Shown here one piece after another: positions 31,590 to 43,197 of a stretch of 64,000 nucleotides of DNA. The notes under the pieces are model-generated. The model had not been told where the DNA came from. It did no database searches and saw only the letters and a program-made list of their open reading frames with translations. Position numbers and translations under genes: made by a program. Position 1 is the stretch's first letter; each line of letters starts with the position of its first letter. Source of the DNA: Girardinichthys multiradiatus (Eukaryota > Chordata > Actinopteri > Cyprinodontiformes > Goodeidae); the NCBI RefSeq assembly GCF_021462225.1, contig NC_061812.1, forward strand, positions 53,065,848 to 53,129,847, given 5' to 3'.

Positions 31590-31831
31590 CAGGGGTGTCT
31601 AAAGTTTTTGTCATGTGAGCCAAAATCATGAAGTGCTGGTGGAGCAGTAAAATATAATAAAAAAATAATAATAAAATAACAGAAATATGTTTTGATTTTT
31701 TCCCTGCTGAACGAAGCATTTAGCCTAATATTTGATTTAAACAGATAGTCAGATGCTTTGTATGACAGGGTAATACAAACTCCAGTCCAGTTGCCACAAA
31801 TGGCCCCCGGCCCGCACTTTGGACCACGCAG
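31590..31831. mobile_element. hAT-type MITE remnant
   Basis: Left end CAGGGGTGTCTAAAGTTTTT; right end reverse-complemented CTGCGTGGTCCAAAGTGCGG followed by GCCGGGGGCCATTT. This pairing of CAGGGGTGTCCAAAGT-like ends is typical of fish hAT MITEs. No matching 8-bp duplication is visible, so it is old or rearranged. Confidence 0.5.
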
Positions 31832-31919
31832 ATCTGGCGGGTCCCTTACTGTTAAGCTTATACTTTGAAAAAGGTGACCGGAACTCCTCCCACTGAGAGC
31901 ACAAATTGACATCTCATTT

Positions 31920-32332
31920 TAAGAGTAACCGCAAACCTCTGGGTTTTTGGCGACAGAAGGGTTAACTGAACGTTTGGAAAGGCCCCGCTGGGTCATACAG
32001 TAACCGGTGAGCCGGTGGTCTCCGCCTGGACGAAGCTGGCAGCCATGGAGCCCGCTTGGCTGTTTTTACAGCAACGCTCAGAAACGCCACAGTGACCGTA
32101 AAATACGGCGGCGTCTCGTTTACCTCCCTCCTTTTCTTCATTTGCTCCGCGACGCTTTGTCCTCCGGTACGGACATGCCAACATGTGCAAGAAAATAACC
32201 AGGGCCGAGAAATGTGAGCGGACCGGCTCGGTGCTGTTATCGGTAATAAAGTAGGAAGAGGACGGAAACGGTTTGTCGCATGAACCCGGGCAGAAGTCGG
32301 TCCTGCTGCTCGGTCGTTTCCACAGACTCAGA
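31920..32332 (+). promoter_or_regulatory. Probable promoter/5' UTR of the sulfotransferase gene
   Basis: A CpG-rich island (for example 32040-32330 with AAATACGGCGGCGTCTCG, CTCCGCGACGCTTTG, GAGCGGACCGGCTC) in an AT-rich setting, directly upstream of the exon 1 ATG. No TATA box is evident. The transcription start cannot be placed from sequence alone. Confidence 0.5.
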
Positions 32333-32426
32333 ATGAGGAAACCCAAAGGGATCCGGATGGTTTCTGCCCTGTGTCTGGGATGTTTCGTCATGGTCATCTT
32401 CTACTTTAACAGCAGTCTGAAGCCAG
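32333..32426 (+). CDS. Chondroitin 4-O-sulfotransferase-like, coding exon 1 (CHST11/13 group)
   Basis: The exon encodes 31 residues plus one base (phase 1) before the donor GTGAGC. It has a short basic N-terminus (MRKPKGIRM) followed by a hydrophobic helix (VSALCLGCFVMVIFYFNSS) ending in LKP. This is the cytosolic tail and signal anchor of a type II Golgi membrane protein, and it resembles the start of CHST11. Proteins of this group transfer sulfate from PAPS to O-4 of N-acetylgalactosamine in chondroitin, in the Golgi lumen. The ATG sits just inside the CpG island. The next coding exon fits in phase at 55862. Which paralogue (CHST11 or CHST13) is uncertain. Confidence 0.7.
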
Positions 32427-32884
32427 GTGAGCTTTAACAGAAAAAAGCTGCAGTCAGAACAGAAATATCTAAATGTTCTGATTAGATTGATCTTTGGGTA
32501 CAAAGATCAGCCTCTGAGCCTGATGCACCAGAATGTATTGGATCCCAACCAGAGACAAAAGATGGACACGTTGCCACCTACATCTGTTCAGGGGTGAATT
32601 CCTTTCAGTCTGATTCCTTCAGGTTAACTGGAGTTATGAATCATTAAATGAGAGGGACAGCAGAATACATTCAACATCTTTACTTGTAGGTCCTGTTTCT
32701 GTAAAAGAACTATCCTTATTTTCCTCTTCAGTGCACCACACTGGAGCACTCAGAACCAGCTCCTCATTCCTTTGTGTTACAACAGGATGCACTCAGATCT
32801 TGATAGTGAAGTCCCTTCAAAACGCTGCTAAATATGTTGCACTGATTTCTTTTCATTTGTGTTGTTGTTTCTATATTTCATGCA

Positions 32885-33535
32885 GTACTTAGAAAAAGGA
32901 TGTCACAAGCACAAACCTTAATGTGATAGATCAACACAAAGTATAACCTACATGTGAAGTACAAGGAATAGGATGCATTTTTTTTCCAATTATTTATTTA
33001 TTTTTTACAAATAAAAAATCTAAAAAGGCTGGCATTTGTGTCCAACCCCCATTTACTCTCATAACCCTAAATACAATCTATTTCAACCAATTATCAGTCT
33101 GAACCCAACATACCTGTGGTGACGTATGGTGGTGGCAGCATCATGCTGCTGGGATGCAGGAAGACTGGTCAGAGCGAAGATGGGTGGAGCTCAATGCAGG
33201 AATATCCTGGAAGAGCAGCAGGTAGGGGCTGTAAAAGACTTGAAACAATGACTAAAGACACAACCAGAGCTCAAATTGATTGGTTTAGATTAAAATATAG
33301 TAATGTGTTACAATGGCCCAGTCAAAGTCCTCTCTGGCAAGACTGGAAAATCCATGTTTACAGACACCTTCCTTCTAATTGGCCCCTACATGTGCAAAGC
33401 TAGAAGAGTCATGCAGCTTTAATTGCAGCCAATGTTGGAGAGTATTGACTGTGGAGGTTGAAGACATTTGCATGCTATAAATGTCTAATTTTCCTTCCAC
33501 TTTACATTTATGCACTACTTTGTGTTGGTCTAACT
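32885..33535 (+). mobile_element. Tc1-like transposon remnant
   Basis: Terminal-like sequence TGTGATAGATCAACACAAAG at 32922-32942 pairs with TACTTTGTGTTGGTCTAAC near 33515-33535. Between them the + strand holds decayed transposase pieces, such as a GGGSIMLLGCRK block and QWPSQSPLWQDW where a WPSQSPDLNPIE-type motif would be expected. Internal deletions reduce it to about 600 bp. Confidence 0.6.
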
Positions 33536-34034
33536 AAGGGGTGGGTAACCTTTGCAATCCAAAGAGCTGCAGTCCAGCTGAATAAAACTCGTTTAGAGCC
33601 GCAAATGTCACATGACCTTCTGAAAAAAAGACAACTTGGAATTGTTGATAATTATCTACTGTAAGAAATTTGTTGTCATTTTAATCTCTAGTTTTAGTTT
33701 TTAAAGTAAAGAAAAACGTTTTTGTAACTTTTACAAAAAGAGGGGGGATACATTTCCTTCCATAGGATGTTGATATTTGTGGAAAATTATGTGAAAAAAA
33801 AAGCACATAGCTTCCAACTTTATGGCAAGAAAAAGAAATCTAAAACAATATTACAATAAAACTTTCAGCATCAATCTGTGGAAATTCAAGGCAATCATTC
33901 CAGTAATGAACTGGAAAAACCTACATTTGTTTTATCTATATTTAAAAACATTTATTGGTTCTCTGTTGTTTTTAGTCAAAGTTATTAAAAGCTATTGTGG
34001 AAGGTCCAAAGAGCCACGGGTTGCAGACCCCCTG
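33536..34034. mobile_element. hAT-type element remnant
   Basis: Left end AAGGGGTGGGTAACCTTTGC then AATCCAAAGAGC; right end reverse-complemented CAGGGGGTCTGCAACCCGTG then GCTCTTTGGACC. These imperfect inverted ends match a fish hAT MITE style. The interior is AT-rich and non-coding. Confidence 0.45.
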
Positions 34035-35750
34035 GTGTATCACACGGATTTCCCTGTCTGTGTACATCATTGATTGTCAGGGTGCCCCCCCCCCCCAACA
34101 TTTTCACTCATTCTTGTTAAAAAGCTGCATATGAGACTATTCTGTGAGCCACAGGTCCCGGCTGAGGATCGGTTTTGCTGTAAAACAGATTAGCGGAGCG
34201 TTTCCCCTGCTCCACGGAGGACGGCTGGGAGCAGTCTCAGGTGGTGGTGGTGGTGGGGGTGTTCGGCCCATGCTGAGAGCTGCCCTCCACCTCTCCCAGG
34301 TCCCATTCCTGTTACTTACAATGGCCTCATTCAAACAGGCTGTGCAATATCAGGGGCCTCGAAAGCATGTAGGGTCTACGCTGTGAGAGCAGACCGTCTG
34401 AAGAGTACCCGTGTAGTTCCGGATGTGTGTGATATGTCCATATTTAAATGAGTCTATGAAAGACCCGTCTCTCTCAGAGGCCATGTACCATTGCACTGCT
34501 CAGTGAGACTTTTAGCAGCTCATGTTTAAATGGATAAAATGTGCAAAGATATGAAGTCCTAAATATATTCAATTTATGCTCTGAACATTCCAAGAGCTCT
34601 TTCTTTTGTGCTGATGATATGTTTTTGGTTTAAATGTGTTCACTACTTTGGTGTTGATCTGTTTGATGTGATGATTATTGACGTCACTATTTTATCATAT
34701 AGGAAAGTGACTTCTGAGAACTGTGCAGTCAGCAGGTTTCTGTCCATTGTTGTAGCTGACGAGAGGCAAATGCTTGGCCATGTTTGTGGTTTATCGCCAT
34801 AAAGATTGGTGACTGCTGTTATGGCCTAATAGACGTTGAAAGTGCCACCATTATTATGAGCGGATGAATTAGGATTGAGACAATTAACCCTTTAAACAGC
34901 TCCAACTCATGTTTGGTTGATCTAGGACCAGTTTCTCTGTATTGATAGAGTAGGTGGAAAAGTTTAAATACAGAACACACCTGTGTGAACCCCTTCCGGA
35001 CCTTGAAACTGACCAGAAAACCGTGACCTACAGTACAACTGCCGGTCTAGGGAAAGGTTTATCCAGACCCTTGAGCGGTTAGCTTGCGGTGTGAATGCAT
35101 GCCAGGCCAGCGTACCAGCAGCAGGAAAAATTATTTAACGTAAGAGCACCGTATTTGAGTAGAAGAAGAAGAAACAGAGGGAAAAACTGCTGGACCGGAC
35201 CAGCAGAATGAATGCACCTTAGTAGGACAGAGAACCAGCATGTAGCAGTGAGATCCCCCAGCCAGGGGAGTGAGATGATGAAGCCGTTGGGTTAAGAAAT
35301 CAGTAATAGTAAAGATTATGTGCTTGGAATTAACAATAATCAGAACTGATTCCATGTTGTAATAATTTTAGGACTTTTAACTGTAAGTGTTTACTGAATG
35401 TGTTTTATGGTAGTGGATACTAACCAATCGGATGAGCTGATTGATTAGAATCCACTCCTGATCAGGATCCGTTCTGTCCCCAACACCCAGTTTTAATCAT
35501 TTCAAAGTAAACATCAGCTGATACAGAATTAGGAAGTTGCTTCATTATAATGAGTAAAGTGAGCCCCATATACAAGTTTAAAAAGTGCAGCTTAATAACA
35601 CACTGTAGTTCATCAGTATTATAATCCACCAGACACTGCAGTCTTTCAGTCCCTGTTTCTTTGTGCAAGTCATCCCTAGTTGCTCCAACACAGGGTATCT
35701 GCAATCAAAAAGCTGCTATAACCTGCTGTCAACACCTAAACCTCTCTTAG
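34035..35750 (+). other. Intron DNA, nothing recognised
   Basis: Includes a poly-C run near 34086-34099 and a CpG-moderate block at 34140-34390 with a (GGT)n tract. That block has open frames on both strands but no splice or protein motif. The remainder is AT-rich unique-looking DNA. Confidence 0.4.
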
Positions 35751-36328
35751 GCTACGTTCACACTGCAGCTTGAAGTGACCCAAATCCAATTTCTTTGCCC
35801 GTATGCGACCTGTATCCAAACTTTTCATGACAGTCTGAACGACACACAGATTCGATTTTTTTCAAATGCGACCCAGGGCCTTTGGATATGTGGTCCTAAA
35901 TCCGATACATATGTGATCTTATCAAATGTGACCTGCGTCTGTGTGTCCAGGTCGCATTCATCCGACCTGGACGTCAATGATACTCGGCAAGCGTCACTAT
36001 TCTGGTTCCTGCTACCCGGAAGCGGGAAGAAAAACGACAACCATGACGGACATGGTTGTTAATGTGCTGGCTCTGGTTGGAAAACAACTTAAAACTCGCA
36101 AGATACAGTCGAACATTTATTTACTTCCACAAACACTAAGAACGGTCGCTACATGTGACGTCATTGCGTCGTCTACTGCGCATGCGGGACACTTGAGTTG
36201 TATGACTGTGTTCACACTGGAGATCACTACAGGTCACATATATTTGGAAATGTGAACGACTACGCAAAAAAATCGGATTTCACAAAAAAGTCTGAATTGA
36301 GCATTAAGACCTGCAGTGTGAACGTAGC
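35751..36328. mobile_element. MITE, 578 bp, perfect 18-bp inverted ends
   Basis: GCTACGTTCACACTGCAG at 35751-35768 and its exact reverse complement at 36311-36328. The interior includes repeated words such as CCGA(C/T)CTG and AAATGTGACC, and frames on both strands that are by-products of its symmetry. The target duplication is not clear (TTAG occurs near both ends with one base offset). The superfamily is not assigned. Confidence 0.7.
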
Positions 36329-37869
36329 TTTAGTTTTAACATTTGTTCCTAATGATTATTCTGACTTGACACACACAGCTTCAGTCTTCAACAGATTCAT
36401 ATATGGTGACAATCCTGCTGACAGCGTTGCCATGGTAAGCTAACCCGCTGCATGTTTTTTGATGACTTGCTGATAATGCGGCTTATCGCATATTTCAACC
36501 TGGATCCAGTTTATCATGTGCCAATAGAACTCAACAGAAACATAGCGCTTACTTTTTAAAGTTGTAAAATTGAATGACTACAGAAATGGCTGCATGAAGC
36601 ACTGCTCTCTACACTACAGAGACCCAAGTCTTTCACTGTCTGTCATTTTGAACTTCAGTTAGGCTTAAGTTCTAAGTGGAAAAGCCCTGCCCTAGAAAAT
36701 CTCAGACAGGAGACCTTCTTCAGCACGTTTTGAGAGCTGAGCTTTGTCAGGAAGTCCCAATAACAATCATGGAAAAATGTTGTGATGAGGCTCAGCTCTG
36801 ATAGCTCTATGATCCCTTGTTATTTGGTCTAGGATGAGATTGGAGGTGGATTTTACGTGTAATTCTTGGCATTGAATGTGCATGAAATGAAACTAGGATC
36901 CTTAAGTTTCAGAGCCTAGGAGCCCATGAGCTTCAGTTGCACTGAGTCCCCTGATGGTGTCAATTCGGCTGGGCTAGGCGACACAATATTTGGGTTTTTT
37001 GTAGTCTATGTACTTAGAGTTCAGTTATATTATATCTTTAAAAGTTGTAAAATGCTGATGTAGATACAAAAATTTTTTTTTATTGATTTATACGAGTATT
37101 GTGATTATCCTGAACCTTCCTTACTCTGTGCTCTTGTTCATTTAGTTTTAGGGATGAAAGGATTGCTGAGTGTCCTGAGCTGTTACATTGTAGGCAGACT
37201 GTTGTCATTGTTATCACCACCTTCTGACCCCACATTATTAATTTATTCTTTGTGGTTGTTAAAAATTCATTTTCTATACCTGCTTTTCCATGAAGGGGGG
37301 GCGCTGGTCCCTAACAGCGCTGCCAGCCGTGCAACTGTGCAGCACTGTTGTAAAAATGTCACGTAGATTTATGATGCCCATTTGTTGTCCATCTTTCATA
37401 TAGAATCTGTTGTTTTGCTGCCTTCTTCATATGGGGATAGAAAATGAAAGCACACTTGCCCATGCCCTCCATAAAACACTTAACCTAAAAGGTGCAAAGC
37501 TTGAGCTTTCTTTCCTAAAGGACTAAAGGCTAATGGCTAGTGTTTTGTGTTTTAGCAGCATGCTGCTACTTCTGGCTCTCTTTTCCATAGCCTGCGGTCT
37601 GAAGAGCTTATCGCCTCCCTCACACTCCTCTCCCATCTGGAAAACTATCCTTTGCACAACGTTTCGCTAGAGTAAAGTCCAGTTAAACAGACCTATGAAT
37701 GTTACGAGTGTTCACAGATGCTAAAATTATAGAAAAGAGTTTTGTATCCCCAGTTCGTTTGTATTTGTAAAAATTCTGAACCAATCACAGGAATACCAGA
37801 GAATGTTTTCTTTAATTATGTTGTGCTGCTCAGAGCAACTAAATGTGAACCTATAATCTGTAGAATCTA
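36329..37869 (+). other. Intron DNA, nothing recognised
   Basis: AT-rich DNA without exon-like or repeat-like structure that I can name. Confidence 0.4.
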
Positions 37870-39130
37870 CAGGGGTTGGACAATGAAACTGAAACACCTG
37901 GTTTTAGACCACAATAATTTATTAGTATGGTGTAGGGCCTCCTTTTGCAGCGTCATTTCGTCTTGGGAATGACATATACAAGTCCTGCACAGTGATCAGA
38001 GGGATTTTAAGCCATTCTTCTTGCAGGATAGTGGGCAGGTCACTACGTGATACTGGTGGAGGAAAACGTTTCCTGACTCGCTCCTCCAAAACACCCCAAA
38101 GTGGCTCAATAATATTTAGATCTGGTGACTGTGCAGGCCATGGGAGATGTTCAACTTCACTTTCATGTTCATCAAACCAATCTTTCACCAGTCTTGCTGT
38201 GTGTATTGGTGCATTGTCATCCTGATACACGGCACCGCCTTCAGGATACAATGTTTGAACCATTGGATGCACATGGTCCTCAAGAATGGTTCGGTAGTCC
38301 TTGGCAGTGACGCGCCCATCTAGCACAAGTATTGGGCCAAGGGAATGCCATGATATGGCAGCCCAAATCATCACTGATCCACCCCCATGCTTCACTCTGG
38401 GCATGCAACAGTCTGGGTGCTACGCTTCTTTGGGGCTTCTCCACACCGTAACTCTGTCGGATGTGGGGAAAACAGTAAAGGTGGACTCATCAGAGAACAA
38501 TACATGTTTCACATTGTCCACAGCCCAAGATTTGCGCTCCTTGCACCATTGAAACCGACGTTTGGCATTGGCATGAGTGACCAAAGGTTTGGCTATAGCA
38601 GCCCGGCCGTGTATATTGACCCTGTGGAGCTCCTGATGGACAGTTCTGGTGGAAACAGGAGAGTTGAGGTGCACATTTAATTCTGCCGTGATTTGGGCAG
38701 TCGTGGTTTTATGTTTTTTGGATACAATCCGGGTTAGCACCCGAACATCCCTTTCAGACAGCTTCCTCTTGCGTCCACAGTTAATCCTGTTGGATGTGGT
38801 TCGTCCTTCTTGGTGGTATGCTGACATTACCATGGATACCGTGGCTCTTGATACATCACAAAGACTTGCTGTCTTGGTCACAGATGCGCCAGCAAGACGT
38901 GCACCAACAATTTGTCCTCTTTTGAACTCTGGTATGTCACCCATAATGTTGTGTGCATTTCAATATTTTGAGTAAAACTGTGCTCTTACCCTGCTAATTG
39001 AACCTTCACACTCTGCTCTTACTGGTGCAATGTGCAATCAATGAAGACTGGCTACCAGTCTGGTCCAATTTAGCCATGAAACCTCCCACACTAAAATGAC
39101 AGGTGTTTCACTTTCATTGTCCAACCCCTG
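37870..39130 (-). mobile_element. Tc1/mariner DD36E element (Incomer-like), copy A
   Basis: 1261 bp with inverted ends CAGGGGTTGGACAATGAAA(C/G) continuing TGAAACACCTG, flanked by TA (37868-37869 and 39131-39132). The transposase lies on the minus strand. An almost identical copy is at 43198-44467 in opposite orientation. Confidence 0.9.
37922..38944 (-). pseudogene. DD36E transposase, copy A, one stop
   Basis: N-terminal 174 codons (38420-38944) hold two helix-turn-helix segments (FKRGQIVGARLAGASVTKTA, then RDVRVLTRIVSKKHKTT) and the first catalytic Asp in FSDESTF. After a TAG and five codons, 160 more codons (37922-38404) have HGGGSVMIWAAISW, YQDDNAPIHTA with the second Asp and SPDLNIIEPLWG with the Glu. 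Counting from the Asp of DN to the Glu gives 36 intervening residues, so the triad is DD36E. The C-terminal AAKGGPTPY is the usual Tc1-type end. Apart from the TAG the frame is intact. Confidence 0.85.
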
Positions 39131-40169
39131 TAATTTAGAGTATGCAGTTACCGACCACTAAGTCTAAATAAAACCTAATTATGGGAAAACATGAAAAGGT
39201 TAAATTCTCCTCTGGTCTTATTAATGGCTGAACAATTGATTGGTGATTGACACATCTCAGTTTTTTTAAACCATTAACAAACTGAAGCGATAATGGAAAC
39301 TATTCTCCAACATGGATACATGAAGGGTTTGTGGTTTATCACTAGGTTGAATAAATAAATAGCTTTCTGCTGACTCTACCACCTTGCCTTCTAATATCCT
39401 GTTTATTGGCACAATTTCAATTCATTATAGACGGTGTGCAAATTAAAATCCCAAAGATGAATGAAGCCGGTCTGAGTGCATAACTGCGTAAAGATTGCTT
39501 TTGGTAATTTTGGTTTTATGTGGTTGGAATGCAGCACATCTTTCATAGATTAAAACTGCCTGCTGGCTTTCAATTTCAATAGACTGGTTTCAGAAATAAG
39601 CATGGGCAGTTTATCAACATTTGGAACTGCTGAATGTCGTCATTTCTGCTCCATCTGGAATAAAGGTCAAGCTGTTTGTTTAAAAAATAAATATAAAGCT
39701 GCAATAGAGGACTCATAAAACAGAGGAATGTACGGCAGAGTGTTATTGTATTTTTTTTAAAGCTTTGGCATACTGAACTCGCAGCAGTGGTCTGAATCTA
39801 GGATAACCACAGATTTGGTGTGGGTTTATACTACATGTAAGATGTGAGCACTTTATTATAAAAGCTCTACACAGATGAAAGTAATAAAGATTTCTCTTGA
39901 GACATATCTTTGGGTCTTGGAGGCTGTGAGAGAGAATAAGACTTACAACAGATAACAGGAATACAGCAAATGGTCTTTTTTAATCTATGAGCTTCCAACC
40001 TCTTTCGTGGAACTTAAGGTATTTGTACATTTTTGCAGCATTTTTGTGTTCTCAGTTTCCATTCTCTCGAAATATACATGGAGTTAGTTATGCTAACCAT
40101 GCTAAGTGCTAGGGTTGCAAAGTCCATAAAAACAAGATGAGATTCTAGCAATACTTTTGGGGAAACTAA

Positions 40170-40640
40170 TAATTCATTCTATTTTTTGCTTACTGAAAAG
40201 GAGCAAAGGTTTTACAAACCACAAACTGTGCATTAAAGAATCTGTAATCGGTGCACAATAATTCATTCACGTTTTGACCAGTCAATATGCTTGTCTAATT
40301 CTGAGGTGGTCTTCAGGCTAGAGAAAATGCTATCTTTAAAAGCTTAATTTATACAAAACTGTGTTTTAATGGATAAAAACTACTCTGAGGGATTAAACTT
40401 GGATAATTCTGTACTGAATTATCCATGTCAGGTTTGATCACTCCAGATATTTAAAAGTTTGAACTAGAAATGTTCAAATAAATTCTCATCATTAGAAGAT
40501 AACGTTTGCGGTATTCTCAGTGCTTCGTCTCTTGTCTGTCACTCCATTAGTACAATAATAATAGTAATGCTCCATTTTATTCCAACTGCTCTCTCGTTCA
40601 CAGTGTGGCGTCGCCTCTGCTCCAAATATAAATAAATAAT
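40170..40640 (+). repeat. Diverged direct repeat, copy 1
   Basis: Shares ordered words with 42190-42600: AAAGGTTTTACAAACCACAA versus AAAGGTTTTGGCAAATCACA; GAGGTGGTCTTCAGGCT versus AAGGTGGTCTTAAGCCT; TTTGAACTAGAAATG versus TTTAAACTAGAAGTG; CGGTATTCTCAGTGC versus TGGTATTCTCACCAC; GTGGCGTCGCC versus TTGGGTCGCC. Confidence 0.5.
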
Positions 40641-42189
40641 ACCCGCCTTAAAGAGGGCTTTGTGTTGCTACATGAACACGTCTTGACATTTTTTTTTTAC
40701 ACCATTGCTAGGGTCTTCCTCTTACATGGTACGATTGATGTATATGTCACCAGTAACATTGCAGATGCACACACAGATGTGCAGTGACAACCTTTATGTG
40801 GTTCTAGCGATTTATTCACAAGCACACCCTGAGACTACTGCTTAGGCCTCAAGGCAGCTGTCTGGATCACTTGCACTCAACTCATTCCTTCCCTGCCTGG
40901 GCTTGACTAGAGGCCCTGACAGGAGGAATTATGTGTTCAGCTCTTCATCTGACCGCATGCTGTGCAGTAAACAAATATGTTCCCTGGCTTCCCTTGATAT
41001 CCTTGTTTGGCATCAGATTTCATCTCTCTGTGATGTTATAAAATGAACAGTGCTGTGCAAAATAAGCATTTGACCTGAACTTAATAATATGTTCTGCAAC
41101 CTTGCCTGCTGAAATCAGTTGTGCCTTCCAGCTGCTGTGGTTCCTCTCCCATCTTGGCCTATCTGATGACAGGTCTTATTGGCCCTGATGCCTTCTGTCC
41201 AGAGGGCTGCATATCCATGATTCAGCACTACAGCAGGTTATTATGCAACGGGTACTCTGGTTTCTCAGATTCTGATCAGTACCATCTGTCCTAAATGCTG
41301 TCCCACTCAAATGATTTGCAGGTTTGTCCTTTCACAGATGAAATTGCTCATTAGGTTCTTTAGAACCCATCAAACCAAGTTCCACAGAATTGATCTCTTT
41401 AAACAAAGTGTTTCAGTCGCCTAAATGGTCTCCACATACTTTTGTCTCCCGGAACACAGGCCAATTGGATCTCACCGAGATGTGTTGGCCGATTATTCTT
41501 CTAATTTTTCGCATACTTGATCCACATAGTTCTAACTATCTAATCAGTAAATACAAAAAAAGCAGTAATAAAATGGTTTCTCACCAGGACATCTATGCAG
41601 TTTTTGTGTCCTTGTTGTCCACCAAATGATAAAATTATGCAGCTGACTAAAACTTGACAAACCTCCTCACAATGTGTTTCTTCAAAACAAGTTGTTTTCC
41701 TCATCTGCTGTGTGTTTGGCATCACACTGTAAATGTTTTATTGTTGTCCCGCACAGTCCTAACCAACATCTGGGCTACAAGCAGATGTCTGCAAAAAAAA
41801 CAGACAAGCCTTTGTGGGCAAATAACAAATATTACGTAACACACACCAGGGCAGGCTTTTGGGTATAAATTTGTCTATTTAAAAAAAAAATTTAAGTGAA
41901 GTTCCTACACAGTCTGGCAAAAATCTCAAAAGTTTGGAAATTGAGTATTTTCAACAGTTGGAAAAATGTATGCATTTCCAGGTTTTATTCCTTATGACAG
42001 GGCCTAAATGTTCTATTTATACTTCATTTAGTCAACCAGATAGATGAACTGTTGTTAAAAAAAAGTCTGACTACTGTTGAAATTTGACTAAAAAGGACCA
42101 AAAACTCAATTTTGGTCCGGCTGGGAATGGAAATTTGATGAGATGAGACAATAGTTAAATGAGAATGAAACATGATATTACAATATTAA

Positions 42190-42600
42190 AAAACACTTTT
42201 TGATAGTTTGTACAAATCGAGGAAAGGTTTTGGCAAATCACAAACTATGTTTATTAGGCAGTCGAGGTTTGACTATGCCATCTAAGGTGGTCTTAAGCCT
42301 AAACAAGCATGAAAATGTTCTCTACTTTGGTTTCATAAACAGAATTAGGTTTTATAAATATTAGACTGTGGTTCAAAGAATTTCTGTTCAGTGTTAAATG
42401 ATCCAGTTCAAGTTTGATGTGTGTAAGCATTTTAGATTTTAAACTAGAAGTGATCAAACTCTAGAACAGTATTTTTTTTAGCACTGATAGGAAGCTCCAA
42501 AGCGGATCCCAACTTTAGCATCAGCAGCCACTAACAGTTAGCCAGTCATGGTATTCTCACCACTCACAAATCGTTCACGTATTGCTTGGGTCGCCTTTTT
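42190..42600 (+). repeat. Diverged direct repeat, copy 2
   Basis: Partner of 40170-40640, in the same order and orientation and similar spacing. Neither copy has a frame or terminal repeats I can identify. Confidence 0.5.
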
Positions 42601-43197
42601 TCTACCAAATACCCAAAAAGCTTTAGCATCACCAGAAGTCTTTATTTGCCGACTGTCAACTCAAAAGGGCAATTCAAAAACGACTTCCTTTCTTACTTCA
42701 TAATAAGAGACTCCAACATGGATATACCAGGTGTTGATCAAGCTCAAAGCACACTATTTCATATCTCATTTTCCTAATTATAGCTTAACTGATTCACCAG
42801 ATGAAGTCACATGTTCATAGCAATTAAAATGGGTTTGCGAGGCAGACTTCAGTGATTTTTAATATTAGCTTGTCCGAGCTACCGCACCCTGCTGGTAGTT
42901 AGATGCCTCAGAGCTCCTCAGGATCTTCTCCAGAAGCTACACCACTGTTTACAAGACTTTCTCTTAAAGGAATGACTCTCAAACTGTTCTATACTCTCAA
43001 CATTTTATTCTAAAAAACGCAGAGGAATGGTTACAGAGATCAGGGCTGAGGCTCCCGTCATTAATCCGCTCGGTGATCGAAGTGACGAAGCAGCCTCGAA
43101 AGAAGGTCACACATGGTTTTTATGTCTGGTACTCCCTCCAAGGGATGTACACTCTCTCAGTGTTTATCAGTAGACTATGTGTCACACCCTGAATCTA

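Larger units (their letters stand above)
39133..43195 (+). other. Intron DNA between the two DD36E copies
   Basis: AT-rich, no exon recognised. It contains a pair of diverged direct repeats (about 40170-40640 and 42190-42600) of unknown class, listed separately. Confidence 0.4.

Noticed and set aside
34137..34386. Frames with a poly-proline or poly-glycine tract
   Set aside because: Produced by a (GGT)n tract. No splice sites or family match.
35775..36443. Overlapping frames on both strands
   Set aside because: They arise from the inverted symmetry of the MITE at 35751-36328 and its flank. No protein motif.
38301..38680. Plus-strand frames opposite the DD36E transposase, repeated at 43648-44027
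   Set aside because: They recur because the transposon is repeated. They are antisense shadows.
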